Origin: Effrenium voratum
Lineage: Eukaryota > Sar > Dinophyceae > Suessiales > Symbiodiniaceae
Assembly (NCBI GenBank): GCA_963377175.1
Contig: CAUJNA010003319.1
Location: 375,001-439,000, forward strand
Length of the DNA stretch: 64,000 bases
Direction: 5' to 3'
Shown here: piece by piece, positions 1-11,734 of the stretch
How positions within the stretch are numbered: the stretch's first letter is position 1
Layout: each line of letters starts with the position of its first letter
Program-made: the position numbers and the translations under genes
The notes under the pieces: model-generated
What the model was told of the DNA's origin: nothing
Database searches by the model: none
What the model saw: the letters and a program-made list of their open reading frames with translations, nothing else

Positions 1-93
1 GGCAGCAAAAGGGATTTCTTCAGGCCCGGCTCAAAAAATATGCCACAGACCAAAAGGACCTGGCCATAGGGGACCGATTCCTATTTTGATAAC

Positions 94-217
94 CCGCGCG
101 GGGCCTGGAATAATGAGCTTGAAAATATCGGCTCGCGGAAACGCTCAGATCGGGGTCCGCGCCATGTTCTGCCACAGCACTGGCAAGGTCCGCGCCGCGC
201 GCGCCCACACCTTGCAT
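94..217 (-). CDS. Candidate exon, unknown protein
   Basis: A GC-rich island reads as one open frame on the minus strand, starting MQGVGARGADLASAVAEHG. It is preceded by a plausible acceptor (ATCAACAG) and followed by a possible donor (G|GTTATC). Third codon positions are mostly G or C, unlike the flanks. The ATG at 217 lies right at the acceptor, so it may be an internal methionine. No domain was recognised. The strand is chosen from composition and splice signals only. Confidence 0.4.
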
Positions 218-2228
218 CTGTTGATTGGCGGGATCACTTGAGGTTAAAGATCAAAGATCGAAGATTTAGGGTTGAATATCAACTTACCAGGTTCCACCAC
301 CCAAATAGCAGTCCAAACAAAGGTTAAAGGTTCAAAGTGAAAGGCGCATCTTCAGCCAAGAAGTGAAGGATTCAAGATACAAATTGCAGCCAAGACACGT
401 GCAAGGCCGCAGCCAGGGCGCGACCGTAGGCTTCGCTGGTGCGGCTCATCAAACACCTCACCTCGAATTGTTGGAAAAATTCCTGGGTTTGCCATGTTTC
501 TCAAAGGGGTTGGTGTTCTTTTTGAGGGAAGGGAAATCAAAGAGAACCCAGCCAATTTGTGTCGAAATTCGGACCCCCAGACCTCCCATGCATGGAGGCA
601 CGCTTTTCCTTGGGATCCCTTCATTCGCAAAACCCTGTTGATTTCCTGGGAAGCAGCGTGCGAAAGGATACATTTGGGCCAGTAGCACATGGAGGACCCA
701 TGGAACTTCGCACCTTCGCCCTCCACATGGAACTGTGACCGCAAGACCCTCCGCAACAAAAATGCATGCAAAGGTCTGGATGACCTTCGACACGGAGGAA
801 TGACGTCATGGAACCCACAATTTAGAGGACGGGTCCCTTACAGAAAAATGAGCACCTCAGCTGGATGGGTGCATCTAGCGCGAGTTGGAACTCACAGACA
901 AAATGGGAGGCTTCATCCCCCCTCAAGGGAAAATATTGAACTATAAACGCACCACTGGGATCCACCCCCCTCCCCGAGTCCATTTCTACGGGGGTGGCGG
1001 TGAAGATATCCCTCTCTTGTTCTAGAACAAGGTCACTCCTGTGGTCCTGGGCTTTCTTCTGCCAGTGAACGGAAAACTCAGGTTCCGAATGGCGGATGGC
1101 TCCAATTTGTTTAACACTGGCAGACACCTCTTCTGCATGATCTTTCTTGAAGAGGAATCCAGGCGATGGTCTCAATTCCCCACTAGAGGGTTCATGACCA
1201 AACCAGAACTCATATATGGTAAACCCTGCTGAGACCAGGCACTATGTTTGTGGGTGCTAGTCCAAACGGACACGCCAAAACGGAACTTCCCCCATTTTAG
1301 GGTTCCTCCAAGTGTGAAAGCCCCCTTAGTCTTGCAGAGTGCAAGGAGGCCTTGCAGAAAACGAACACTTCTACAATTTTCGAGGGCCCCGGTTTGTTTC
1401 CCAAGTTTGCCGCTTGTCGTTAAGCTGAGAGGCCTGGGTTACATGGGCTCAAAAGGAGGCCGGGCGCTGGTCGAAAAGGGGGCCCTCTTGAGGGTTCGAT
1501 GTTTGGCGGGGAAGCCTCAAAGCAAAAGGGTGTAGGGTGGAATCAATTAAATAACTGTGCTTCGCTAGAGGGCGGTTAACACACTTGCCGCGGGCGATTC
1601 CACAAGTATTGCCAGAATACGAATAAGTTGGAAGCCCGGGATTGCAAGCCGCGCGAAAGAAGAAACGTCACAAGCCACCGAGCTGCATTGAACAATCCCT
1701 GAATAAGGGGCCGAGCGCAGCCATGTTCGATGGCCGTGAAGCTGTAACGACTGATCCTTCCAAAACCTCTCCTTCGGACCCTTGGTATGTGGTCGGATCA
1801 CTTGCAACACGTCTCAAAGCCAGCATGTTTAGACCTTGGCCCATGCAACTGAATTTAAGCCCCTTCATCTAGCCTCCACCAAGTTATGGTGCAGTTACAA
1901 ACAGAAGTCCGGGGCGCCTCGCCAAAATCTATGCGCAGTTCAAAAGGCAGGGTTGGCCTTTCCCAATCCAAATCGTGATTGGGACATGCCACTTCGTAAC
2001 CCAGGACTGCCTCTGAACAGTCCAAATGTGTAAGGGGGTGGGGGCTGCAAATATCCACCCTATCTCACGGTCCCTCAAAAACCGGACGAGGAAAACACTT
2101 CTCGCGGTGTCATATTTTAGGTGCTCGAAGCAACCCTGGCCCACATCTCGGGGTACTCAAAACAAAACATGTCTTCACATGATGTTTGATTCAGTCGAAT
2201 TACCCCAAATGGGGAAACAACCCCCAAG
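218..2228. other. No supported gene
   Basis: This stretch has only short overlapping open frames on both strands with no codon bias or convincing splice-site pair. It contains several copies of the word ggttaaagatcaaag-like sequence near 240-330. Nothing else was seen. Confidence 0.5.
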
Positions 2229-2329
2229 GTTGTGGAGGAAATCGTTCTCCGCGGCGCCCGCTCCACTGGGGAAGTTGGCAGAGGAGCCAGCCACGAGTCC
2301 TGAAGCGCTCCAGCGAGACCTCCATCCGG
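2229..2329 (+). CDS. Candidate exon, unknown protein
   Basis: The exon follows a cccccaag acceptor and ends before GTATGG. It gives 33 codons with one extra base at each end. The peptide includes APLGKLAEEPATSPEALQ, an Ala/Pro/Glu-rich stretch, and most third positions are G or C. The opposite strand is also open here, so strand is not certain. No family was recognised. Confidence 0.4.
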
Positions 2330-3105
2330 GTATGGCTTGTGCAAAAGGGAGTCCCCCCCCGCCACCGAAAAAAAAGAAAACCCCGGCTGATTTTCCTTCT
2401 GGTTTCCCTATAAACCAAAGTGAAAGGTGCACCCTCAAAACTACAAACGCACACATCCATCTAAAACAATACTGGGAATCTAGGATTAGTACAATATGGT
2501 TGATTAATATGAGGGGTGTCCCAGTTTAGAGGGATCCAGAACTTTTGGAGAAACACCCTCGAAAGGTAAGTTTACAGGTTCAACATCAGCCCACCTGCAA
2601 GACGGCGCGTTTGATTCGATAAATAAATAAATCAATACATAAATAAATTAAAACACCATATATATATAATATACGTAGGCCCTGCTATAATTCTTGTTCA
2701 GCCAGGTAGGAACAGAACCACATTCTAACATGGTCCTTTGGGGCACCGGTTTTGAGCGCTGCTGACATGACCAAAATGTATTTGGCTGTAGGGTACTTCA
2801 TGATCGGAGGGGTCAACAACTAGTAAGTGCCTATTTAGCCGCTTATATTGACTTGAACCAGCTTCCGGTCCTTGCGCAAGGTGGCAACGAGAACGTCCTC
2901 ACCCAGCTCTCGCGTCATGTGCAGGCAATCCGTCTCCTGGCAAGCGGAGGACGCGATTCCTCAAGTACCGTTTGGAGGAACTCGGTAGTGGGGTTGGTGA
3001 AGGGGCCTAAACATGGCACGACTCCTGTTTCAACAACGTATTATACGGTTGGATTCTAATCAAAGGAAATAAACCACCACTCTAATTTAAACAACCTCGA
3101 TATTT
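2330..3105. other. Non-coding, AT-rich patch
   Basis: No gene was seen. An AT-rich stretch at about 2617-2680 has repeated aataaata and tatatata words. The C-run and A-run at 2352-2381 are simple homopolymers. Confidence 0.5.
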
Positions 3106-3492
3106 TTGGATGCACTTCAAAGGGGACCAGGGGTCGCTGGTTTTGGACAATTTGCCAGACAAATGCCTTGGTGCGGGGAGAACCTGAGTCAGGTTGACAA
3201 TGGGTTGGATTGCCCTTGCGGGACTCATTCTGGTGACATTTTGGTACATGCTGTGCCTGCAAAGTGCTTTGTCAAGTTGTCAGTATTCGAACCCGAGCAG
3301 ATTCCCAGAACCGGCATATACAATCATGTTGACATCCGGATTTGCACAAATCGTACAATTACAATCAGCCAACCATCCTGGTCAGGTCAACCCGGGGAAA
3401 GCTTTGCATCACCATGTGTCAGGGCCATGGAGCAGCCAACAGAGACCCTGACAATGGCCGCAATCCCCACTGCTATGACCTGTGTGCTTTGA
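3106..3492 (+). CDS. Weak open frame, 128 codons
   Basis: An open frame runs to a TGA at 3492. It begins at TTG rather than ATG, so any real coding part would be an exon. It includes a Cys-containing segment (GLDCPCGTHSGD). Codon use is not biased and the length is within chance expectation. Confidence 0.18.
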   Translation: MDALQRGPGVAGFGQFARQMPWCGENLSQVDNGLDCPCGTHSGDILVHAVPAKCFVKLSVFEPEQIPRTGIYNHVDIRICTNRTITISQPSWSGQPGESFASPCVRAMEQPTETLTMAAIPTAMTCVL

Positions 3493-4168
3493 CCACAGCA
3501 CATAAAGCAGTCTCTCAGCCCTCAGAAACCGAGGCAGCTTCAATTCACAGCTCGAACTCGGAAACCTCACGCTGCATCATGAAACATCTGAGCCATGACC
3601 GGCAGGCGACCGCCCTGCACGAGCCCCACAAAGGATCTGGGGTCTTTGTCCAGCCTACACCGCTTCCTGACGACCTGTTTATTGGACTACTCTCTGGCAA
3701 GCTGCGAGATGAGCAGTGAGTCACCGTGCCAACAGACCTGAAATCTAACCGCGCGCAAGGTCCTCTACAAACCAAAACACCTTGGACCTTACCCCGACCA
3801 GGAAGCAGTGGATGAAGGCGCTTTGTTAGTGGGTGCTCCCATCCTACCAAATCGTTACAAGAAAGTTGGCTCCTGGATAAGGAAAGCAAAAGGACCCCTT
3901 GTACCAATCTCCCACGTCATTCGTTCACAGGCCAATTGTGGCTTTGATAACCTTCTGAAGAGTCGGAACGGTCCCCTTATGGGGGCACAGACTCCCTTCA
4001 CACACAGCACTTGTTGTCTTTTGGCCTTTGTGCGAATATATTGGAAACACACATGTTCCAAAAACAAAAAAGGTAAACAAAACGAAGCCAACCAAACAAA
4101 ATAACACTCGAGTTGGGGAGTGGGATTGCCCACCCATTTTGCGACTCACTCGCCTGCAAATCCACGAG

Positions 4169-4263
4169 GGCCAGCAACCGCACCCGCGAATGGGGGAAGC
4201 GGCGCTGCAAGCTTCGGTGGAGCTTACCCAGCTCCAAGAGCTCGTGCGAGCCATTGACGACTC
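4169..4263 (+). CDS. Candidate exon, helical peptide
   Basis: This is a GC3-rich 31-codon frame between a weak acceptor (ATCCACGAG) and a donor (TC|GTAGGA). The peptide contains MGEAALQASVELTQLQELV, which is predicted-looking amphipathic helix. A minus-strand frame through the same bases is also open with a GTAAGC donor, so strand is uncertain. No family was recognised. Confidence 0.32.
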
Positions 4264-4900
4264 GTAGGAACACCAGGTTTGCCTGCCGATCAGGCAATGA
4301 ACAATTGAATTTCAACAGAGCATCATTTGTAAAGATCGTTTGGAAGGGTGCGAGTTAGATTGTCTCTCTGAGCTTTTCAGGGTCCCCGAATTTCACCTTC
4401 TTTGAGCATTCTATTTTGCTTGCCGAATGTATGTGCCAGTTTCCTTTCAGTGGCAAGACCTTCCTGCAGGGAAGTTGGAGGGGTGAGTGGCCCGCCTTGA
4501 CATCGAGAAGGCCCTTGGGTTTCACAGAAACACCAGGAGCAAAAGAAGGGGAGGGGCACATCACTTTGGGCCAATGTGCGCATGGGTCCTTTGATAGCTT
4601 TTGGCTCCTCTGGGCTTCATGGCGTAGGGCGATCCTTTTCGCTCGGGCGTCGGTTGGCAAACTTTACCGTCTTTACCCCGAGCACCCTACGTAAAGGGAC
4701 AACCATTGTTTCCACTCTAGCATCCCAACTCCAAGTCAAAATAACTTTTCAAAATGGCGGACAACTTGTCCCATAAGCGGAACAAAGTGCCGCCACTCCC
4801 AAGAAGGGCTATAGCTTCCAAATACGGTCGCACAGAAGCACCTTCTTTTCGACAGGATGCTCCACATCCGCGGTCAGGCAGTGAAACTTCCAGCAAGTAA
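4264..4900. other. No supported gene
   Basis: There are only short frames on both strands, none with codon bias or splice support. Confidence 0.45.
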
Positions 4901-5266
4901 TTATACATTCAAACAGGTATGGTCATCCTGCTTGCCCATGCCAACCGCGTCTGGGCGATCAAGCGCTTCCGGATGTTGCCATGGCATGTCGTTGCACAGG
5001 CGGCCCAGCAGGATGATACAGCCCAGTGCGAGGAGGGCCACAAGTTCATCCCACATGTTTGCCGGCATGGCGGCAATCATGACAACAGCGCACAGGACAG
5101 CGGCGAGAAGGCATTTCGCGAGGTTCAGTCTGCGCTCCTCCGCGTGTTCACATGAGACAAGCTTGTGATAGAATGGAATTAGTACTTGTACAGTACTGGT
5201 AGGTGGGTCTTGCGGTTTGGAGTCTGTGGGATGGGTTCTCACGCTCGCTCCTAGAGAATTGGACAT
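4901..5266 (-). CDS. Putative small two-helix membrane protein
   Basis: A 121-codon frame runs from an ATG at 5266 to TAA. Residues about 50-70 (LAKCLLAAVLCAVVMIAAM) and about 75-92 (LVALLALGCIILLG) form two hydrophobic segments, suggesting a membrane hairpin. Codon bias is strong in the second half only. That part may be an exon starting after the acceptor TATCACAAG at about 5162, with the first 35 codons being intron. No family was recognised. Confidence 0.38.
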   Translation of the reverse strand: MSNSLGASVRTHPTDSKPQDPPTSTVQVLIPFYHKLVSCEHAEERRLNLAKCLLAAVLCAVVMIAAMPANMWDELVALLALGCIILLGRLCNDMPWQHPEALDRPDAVGMGKQDDHTCLNV

Positions 5267-6433
5267 TACCCACGACTGGGTCCAAAAATCAGTGCTGGGG
5301 AAAGAAATGAGAATGAAAGAAACGGGCAGCTGTGGCTGCCCTCTGGGTGGTGTATTGTCAAGGAGGCTGCCTTCTTTACTCCTAATCGGTTAGCCGATGG
5401 CTGCACACAAAGCAAAAGCAGCCACAATACTGTCCTTCGCATCTAAGAAGGCTGCCATCCACGTGTCCTTCTCCCTGTGCGGCTCACGAATCTCCACGTC
5501 CTAAACCGGTGCAGCAGACTGGCTGCTTAGCGACAAACACTTCCGCGGCTTGTGTGGGACTCTATTGGGACTCTGTGCCTCGCTCCAAATGCATCTTATA
5601 CACCAGCGTTGCTGAAAAGCCACAAACATCTGAGTCAACTTTGCCTAGGACCTAGGTGGTGGCATCTTGTTGGCCCTCCCTGGCAAGCAAACGCATCCTG
5701 CACCAGTGCGGAGTCAACCTCTGCAGTCTCAAACTGCTCCAGGGTCAATCACCACCATATTCTTCGAATACGGTCGATCAAACAACAAACAACTCTATGT
5801 CTTTGATCAAGCACTGCCTGGAGCTTGTTGAGCCCTTCAACAGCCACAGTTGCGGCAGTGCGCCGCGCACGCCAACGCCAATCGCAGTTGGGGGTCGGGG
5901 CGCTCTTGGCATGATCTTGTCAAGCATTTTGTTGGGCAGCGTAAATGCGTTTTGCGCGACAGCGCGCTGAATGCTGTAGGGTGTGAGGTCATCCACCCTC
6001 AAACTAGGCCACGTTTATGCTTCAAGAAGGTGTTATGGGTCTATGCACGGTTGCTTGGCTTTGCTAGGGCTTGCAGCGGCACATCGAGCAAGTAGGCAAC
6101 CCCAAGTGCTTGTTAGCGACTTCAGGCGCAAACAAAACGTGGCTTCTGCTTGGTTTAGGGAGGGTGCATGCGCTTGCATGTACGCGCTTCTCATACAACG
6201 TGTCAACCAGCTCACAGTGTGTGCTCTGGCAACATGCCTGTCCCTGTCCTAAGGCAAATATTTAGAAGTGCTGTGCCAGGACCAAAAAGCCAAAAACTCA
6301 TGCAGCAAAGCAAACAAAATAATGGACTCTATTTCACGCAGTCGCAAACAACATGTGGGTCAGTTGTGGGGGGGGCAGTAAGTCCTCACTAATATCATGA
6401 CAAGGTTCGGGCAACATGCAACGAGGCGAGAAG
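5267..6433. other. Intergenic, one ambiguous exon-like island
   Basis: A GC-rich island at about 5838-5968 is open on both strands. On the minus strand it follows a good acceptor (CACACCCTACAG), but frame and strand cannot be chosen. The rest shows nothing. Confidence 0.4.
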
Positions 6434-6788
6434 TCAGAAGCCTTCCACTGCAAAGCCTTCCCGATGCTTCATGTGCACGGTGCCTTTATGTGACCGAGCC
6501 TCAGCCTCGTAGTGGATGAGTTGCACCTCACCCCACCGGAGCTGCTTCCTCGGCGCCAGGGCGACCCGCGCCGCTGCCAGGGCCTTGGTCCGGGCGCTCG
6601 CCAGGACGACGCCGTGCGCCTGGAGCCAGGCATCGTCCAAGGCCGCGAGACCGCCCGCAGCCGCCAGCTGCGCCGCGTGCCGCCCCAATGCCGCGCTCAG
6701 GCGCTCACTTTTAGCCCAGGCCGCGATCTTCTCGGCAGGCCACATGGATGCCGAAGTCTGGCGGCTGTACTCGAGCCCGTGCTCAGAT
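6434..6788 (-). CDS. Terminal exon (4) of unknown Ala-rich protein gene
   Basis: This is the last exon of a proposed four-exon minus-strand gene (9427-9276, 8715-8591, 7876-7721, 6788-6434). It follows the acceptor AGATAGACAG and ends in TGA at 6434. It starts with one base that completes the codon left by the exon ending at 7721. The peptide is Ala-rich and helical (SERLSAALGRHAAQLAAAG), with strong G/C at third positions that stands out from the flanks. No domain was recognised. Confidence 0.48.
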
Positions 6789-6974
6789 CTGTCTATCTGG
6801 CACTTGGATAAACTCCAATTGAAGCAACGACTTTATTCAGAGGGTTGGATCCACAAGGTGGATAGTGGCAAGACTGACCTTGTGGGAGAAGTAAACACAT
6901 GGAATGCGAAAAGCCTCCAGAGGAACCACCTCTCCTTTGCCGGGGTCATGGGGAATTTCAAGGTTGGGCTGCGC

Positions 6975-7033
6975 ATATGTATATATATATATATATATAT
7001 ATGCATGTATATATATATATATATGCATATACA
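6975..7033. repeat. TA microsatellite with ATGCAT interruptions
   Basis: Alternating TA dinucleotides are broken twice by TATGCATGTA or TATGCATATA. The tract lies in the proposed intron before the exon at 6788. Confidence 0.9.
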
Positions 7034-7720
7034 TGTATAATTAATGTATACCTGAACCCTCCAAAAAGTACTGACATTTCTGTACAGAGAAGAAAAAGAA
7101 GAAACAAAACGTCAATGTACACTTTTGAGGAAAATTGACGGAAATCGCTTTTAGCAGGCTGTGAGCGTTTGTGGTGCACATGGATGCACATAAACACAGC
7201 TTGCAATTTACATGGCCCGTCATACTTAATTCCGTTTGAGGTCATTCGTCTCCTATTGCTGTGGGGCAACGTGTGGCAGCTTCCTTGCCGCTTTTGCGAG
7301 TTTGCAGTTTTCTCAGCCAAAATGCAGAAACCAGAAATGCACGAAAATCGGCTGGAAATGCACGGAAATCGGCGGGATAAGTACGGAAATCTGCGGAAAA
7401 AAGAAAGGAGATCAGCGGAACATTTGCTTGGGGAAATGCGCACCTTTTGTGCTTGGTGAATTGCACACCTTCAAATGGTTTTTCTTGCCCCATGAGCATG
7501 ACAATCGCCAGTGCCAGGGCCGGAGCTGAATGTGAGATGTTTGTAGAAAAAGTAGTTGAATGCTCCTGTGTCTTGCGTTGAGCCTGCAAGAATAAAGTAC
7601 AGTTTTTGCTCACATGTATGGATCTCAAGGAAATGCACGGATTTTTGTAGACAGTCGCAAAAACATGGCCTTGGTCGGTCCAGGTATATGTAATATCAAG
7701 TTCAGCTGATGTTAAAACAC

Positions 7721-7876
7721 CCCTTTGGGGTTCCATGTCTATCTGAAGGGAAATTGGCAGTCGCTTGGTCGGCGTCCAAATGCGGAGCCCTCGCCTCAGA
7801 TGAGCCCAGGAACCGCTCTGTGCGCCGCAGCATCGCCTCCCGCACCTCGCGTGCCAGGCGCGCGTAGAAGGACATT
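7721..7876 (-). CDS. Exon 3 of unknown Ala-rich protein gene
   Basis: This 156-nt exon lies between the acceptor AACCCCTAG and the donor GG|GTGTTT. It begins with one base and ends with two spare bases, so the phases agree with the exons ending at 8591 and starting at 6788. The peptide includes MSFYARLAREVREAMLRR, a charged helical stretch with strong G/C third positions. The remaining part is more hydrophilic. No family was recognised. Confidence 0.48.
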
Positions 7877-8590
7877 CTAGGGGTTGATTCCCCATTCTTT
7901 TCAAACATCGTTCTTTTCAAAAACCGGATCCGTTTTCCTGGGTTTCCGGAGGCTTTCTAGAAAAAAGGATCCCTGAAAAGATGGGGAAGGTATCCCTCCA
8001 AACATGGGTCGTTCAAAGTGGGGACGTTTCCCTGAGAAGCGCGCAGGAAAATGGGTGTGGGTCCAAAATAGGATTAATGCCTGCGGTCCTCTGGTGGCTT
8101 TATTCCAAATGAGTGAATCCCCGTGGCTGTTGCACATGAGATCACGTGAGTCCTCCCTGTCCCTGCCAAGTGGCCCGTCGACTGCTGGCAAGTTTGATCA
8201 AATCTCACATGGCTGAAGCAGGTTAAAAGTTGGAACGAAGCCCCTGATGGGGTTGGGGGATTGGCCCCGAAAACAATCTGGGGGCGGCTCCTTGACAACC
8301 AAAGGAAATCACGACAGGTGGGTACATTTGAGTCAGCGCTTGGTGCTGTTGCTTCCCAAAAGCGGGGGAAGTAACCAACTGGGGGCTAAATGCAAACAAA
8401 AGGCAACTGCCGAGCCCAGAAGCTAGCTGAAGCACACTGTCTTGGGTAATGATAAGGATTGTCATCTAATCAAAGGACGCTTCCCCCTTTCAGGCCCTCA
8501 AAAGCGCTTTCACTGATTCTGAATGGGGCTTGAGTACGCCTGGCTCACTTGCAACCTAAGGCATCCACCGCCTGCGATCAAACGAACCAC

Positions 8591-8715
8591 GAACCGCCCG
8601 TGCGCACCTCTGGCTGGGTGACGTCATGATGCCAAAAGCTGCCCTCCCAGCTCGCCGAGAGCACCGTGCAGTCGCCCACCCGCTGGGAGGTTCTGCCCTC
8701 GAGGTCAAGGAAGCC
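8591..8715 (-). CDS. Exon 2 of unknown Ala-rich protein gene
   Basis: The acceptor is TTTGCTCTCAG followed by G. The peptide begins GFLDLEGRTSQRVGDCTVL. Two donors are possible: GAG|GTGCGC at 8608 (phase 0) or TC|GTGGTT at 8591 (two spare bases). Only the second fits the next exon directly, so it is preferred. The start is in phase with the exon ending at 9276. Other frames on both strands are weaker. Confidence 0.48.
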
Positions 8716-9179
8716 CTGAGAGCAAAGCGTGCGGTTCGAGGGGGATGTGCCAAAATAGTTTCTTGCATGGCCAAGACTGAGTTATTAGTTCTTGGCTTGA
8801 AGGAAAACAAAAAGGAACACTGATTGTTGTTGGGGTCCCCGCCTCTTGACACATACCCAAGTGAGTCACAATCGAAACCTGGCACAACAGAGGCCTACCC
8901 AAATCCAGGTGAAGAATTCAAGGCTGGACTGTCCCTTCCTAACTGTCACTTGCCGGGCGTGCCTCAGGGCACCTTTTTGGGCATCGCCTCCCCCAAAAAC
9001 GGTGTCATGCGTGGCATTGCGTGGCCATAGGTGTCAACCCCCTCCAGAAACCTGGGAAGTGATAATCAGGGTGCAAAGCGCTGGAAAATTTCGGTGAGAA
9101 TTGTTGGCTTTCTTGTTCCTTGGCCTGTCTTTTTTAGTATATCATCCAGCTACCCTCTTAGGACCCAAAGAAGCAACGC

Positions 9180-9262
9180 GCACCCAGCAAACCCAGCAAA
9201 CCAGCAAACCCAGCAAAATCAGCAAACATCACCCAGCAAACCCAGCAAACCTGCTGGTATAC
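9180..9262. repeat. Short CCCAGCAAA tandem repeat
   Basis: About eight imperfect copies of a 9-base unit (cccagcaaa) occur, some losing a C or mutated to atcagcaaa. On the minus strand it directly follows the G-run donor of the exon ending at 9276. Confidence 0.85.
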
Positions 9263-9275
9263 ATCACCCAGCCAC

Positions 9276-9427
9276 CCCCCCCCCGCTCTCAGTGAGTCCC
9301 CATGCCCTGGGCGCCTGGAAGCTCTGCTCCAGAAGCTGCGCCACGCCCTGGGCGGAGCTGCGGACCCAGTCCAGGGGCCCCGCCGGGCCCCGCAGGCCCA
9401 GGCCCTCCAAGGCCGAGGCACCCGCGC
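9276..9427 (-). CDS. Exon 1 (first detected) of unknown Ala-rich protein gene
   Basis: The exon follows a very strong acceptor (CCCCTCCCCTCTCAG) and ends in a run of nine G before GTGGCT. Length is 2 + 50 codons, ending in phase 0, which matches exon 2. The peptide contains GPLDWVRSSAQGVAQLLEQS. Nearly every third base is G or C in its first 40 codons. Upstream exons must exist because the frame enters with a partial codon. The donor inside a G-run is the weakest part of the model. Confidence 0.5.
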
Positions 9428-10632
9428 CTGAGAGGGGAGGGGGCAGAGGCCGGAGGAGCAAATGCAAAGAAGGGCCAGGTTCTTGCTTTCATTTGCTTTC
9501 TTTCTCTTGGAGGGGGCAAACTAGGAGCTTGGGCTAGCACAGCATAAGTGATGAGTGAGCAGCAATTTCGAGGGTGGGGGGCAACTAACAGACGGGACCA
9601 ACTCGGTTTGCACAGCAAGTTCCAGGCAGCATTATGCTGTCAGCTCCTTCATTCATTGTCCAAGTCTCATGCCATGAATCCTCGAATGCAAGGCAGAAGG
9701 CTTAAGAGTTGCTGTGGCAGGCAGGGTCTGGAAATAAATAGAATGGTGCTGGCAACATTCTTGGATTGGTGGTTTGGGGAAGGGGACCCTGAATTGGAGT
9801 CAGGAACCACCAACCAACTAGAGAAACAGCATTTAGTTTTCCCGAAAAATCGTCGGTTTTCAACAGTAGGCAGTATATGTTGACCGTTGATCATGTAGGC
9901 CTTGATGTCCACACCATGTTTCTTTGCGATTTCAGCGGGCTCTGGATTTGAAGGATTATGATTATGGCGCAAATAACATGTTACATTCTGTCGCTTGCGC
10001 GGGCCCCCACGGTCGCTGACCATCGCTCACTGACAACGCCTCGCCCTCATTTTGTCGTGTTTATCCTCGCGCCGACACACATTCAGAGGCACAAGCCCCT
10101 TCTCCACAAAGACAACAGTCTTCCACAAGGGGTGATGTAACTTCACTATAGCATTTTGAGCTTCTTGATGTCTGTGGCTCAGGCCAAATCTATTCACACC
10201 CCGAATTCATCCGCCAACTCAAGAACCTGACAACTGGACCTTCTGACGATGTTCCGCAAAGGGATCTTCTGGTTCCATGGCAAACAAAGTTGGCTTTTGG
10301 GTCATGACAAGACTGCAAACCTGATTAAAACCCAAACTCACTGTCGCAACGGGTCAAGCCAATACCCTTATATATCACAAACATGTTCTGCCATGATCTT
10401 AAGTTGGCTTCAAAATGCCCTACAAGCCATTCTAATTCTCCAAGGACCCCTGCCGCACTCCTTTTGGAGGACAATTTTGGTCAGGGATCCCGTGCACTTC
10501 CATGTTTGGCGGGAGGGCAAGCGAACACATGAACCTCGACAAGGATGGAAAAGGGTTCGGGTTGTAGGGTGGGTTTAGAGGGGAACCCCCAAAACGGGGC
10601 AACGGTACCCCCCAAACCTCCAAATATTGCAG
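9428..10632. other. No supported gene
   Basis: No convincing exon was seen. Open frames on both strands at 9548-10140 lack codon bias. Confidence 0.45.
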
Positions 10633-10753
10633 CACTAAATGGAACATGCTGCGGTTCGCCCGAGACGCTTCAGGCCGGGGCGCAAAAGCAGCCGAGGCTG
10701 ATGCAGCGAGTCTTGGCCAGGAAGCTCCGGAGTTGCGGACTCTCCAAGCCCAG
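10633..10753 (+). CDS. Candidate exon, Ala/Glu-rich helical protein
   Basis: The exon lies between the acceptor AATATTGCAG and the donor CAG|GTCTCT. It gives one base plus 40 codons, ending in phase 0. The peptide contains ARDASGRGAKAAEADAAS followed by LGQEAPELRTLQAQ, suggesting a coiled or helical region. G/C is enriched at third positions. Its out-phase fits the exon starting at 11351, so the two may belong to one gene. Confidence 0.45.
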
Positions 10754-11350
10754 GTCTCTCCTCCGATTGGGTAAGCAAAGCCCCGAAGTTCCACCCCGAA
10801 CCATGGAACAATTCGCCCGGATCTGCATTCCCGAAGAAATGAGGTATATGCTGGTTGGTTTGCTTCTATGTAATACATACACGTGGACATGAATAAGGCT
10901 TGCGTTTTTTTGGGCGCGGGGTTCCAGGACATGTTCCGAGGGTGGGGGCCTGAACAATTTTGGACTACTTCCAGTACATTGCCTTGTCGATGAAGGAACC
11001 AGAAGGGTCGTTTTACCACCGGGTGCTTGCCATAGAATGGGCGTAATATATGCCGGTTCTTCCCGCAATATCATGCCCCTATGCATGGCCCGTTTCCTTT
11101 TTGTTTGCTTGGCCCAACAATATACAGTGGGCGTCGCCTCATTTCTCGAAAACGCCATCCAAACATCGTGCAACAGAGAAAGCATGCGTTGGCTGCTGCA
11201 TAAGGAGTCTGTCTTAAACCCATGGCAAGGATCCACTAAGGCAGGCAAAGCGATCTATGGTTGGAACAGCCCCACTACCAAAGTCACTACTCACCAAATA
11301 AGCGGATTTGTGGGCACTTGTTTTGGGTCAGTTGTAGCACCAATCAAGAG

Positions 11351-11439
11351 GCCCGTCCTGCGGCTCTCCTGGAGGCTTTGGGTGAAGTCTGGATCGTGCT
11401 TCACGTGGTGCTCGATGTCAACCTCGGCAGCATCCGCGG
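11351..11439 (+). CDS. Candidate exon, unknown protein
   Basis: The exon follows ATCAAGAG and ends before GTCTTT. The frame enters in phase 0, as the exon ending at 10753 requires. The peptide includes ARPAALLEALGEVWIVLHVV. The minus strand is also open (PADAAEVDIEHHVKHDPDF) with comparable codon bias, so strand is the main doubt. Confidence 0.33.
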
Positions 11440-11734
11440 GTCTTTGTTTGCATTTTGACAGGAGACAGAAACAGGACAAATTCAAAACATGGCCATCTCA
11501 GCAACTTTTGCACTGACTACAACAAACTCCGAAAACAATTGGTCTACAAGCCCAATTAAACCAGGGTGGGATAGGCCGTGCTACAAACCCACTTAAGCGG
11601 CCGCCCGCCCAGGGGATAACATATTCCAAGCTGCCCGGGCGTTGTCGTGTTGCATCTTGCCGGAGGATGTGCGTTCAAACTGACTCTCTGCCAACTGTTT
11701 CCTTGAGCCAGAGGCGGCGTCACCCCACGATTCA

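Noticed and set aside
7242..7904. A 220-codon minus-strand frame
   Set aside because: It overlaps the preferred exon at 7876-7721 in another frame, has no ATG with support, and its bias is confined to bases explained by that exon.
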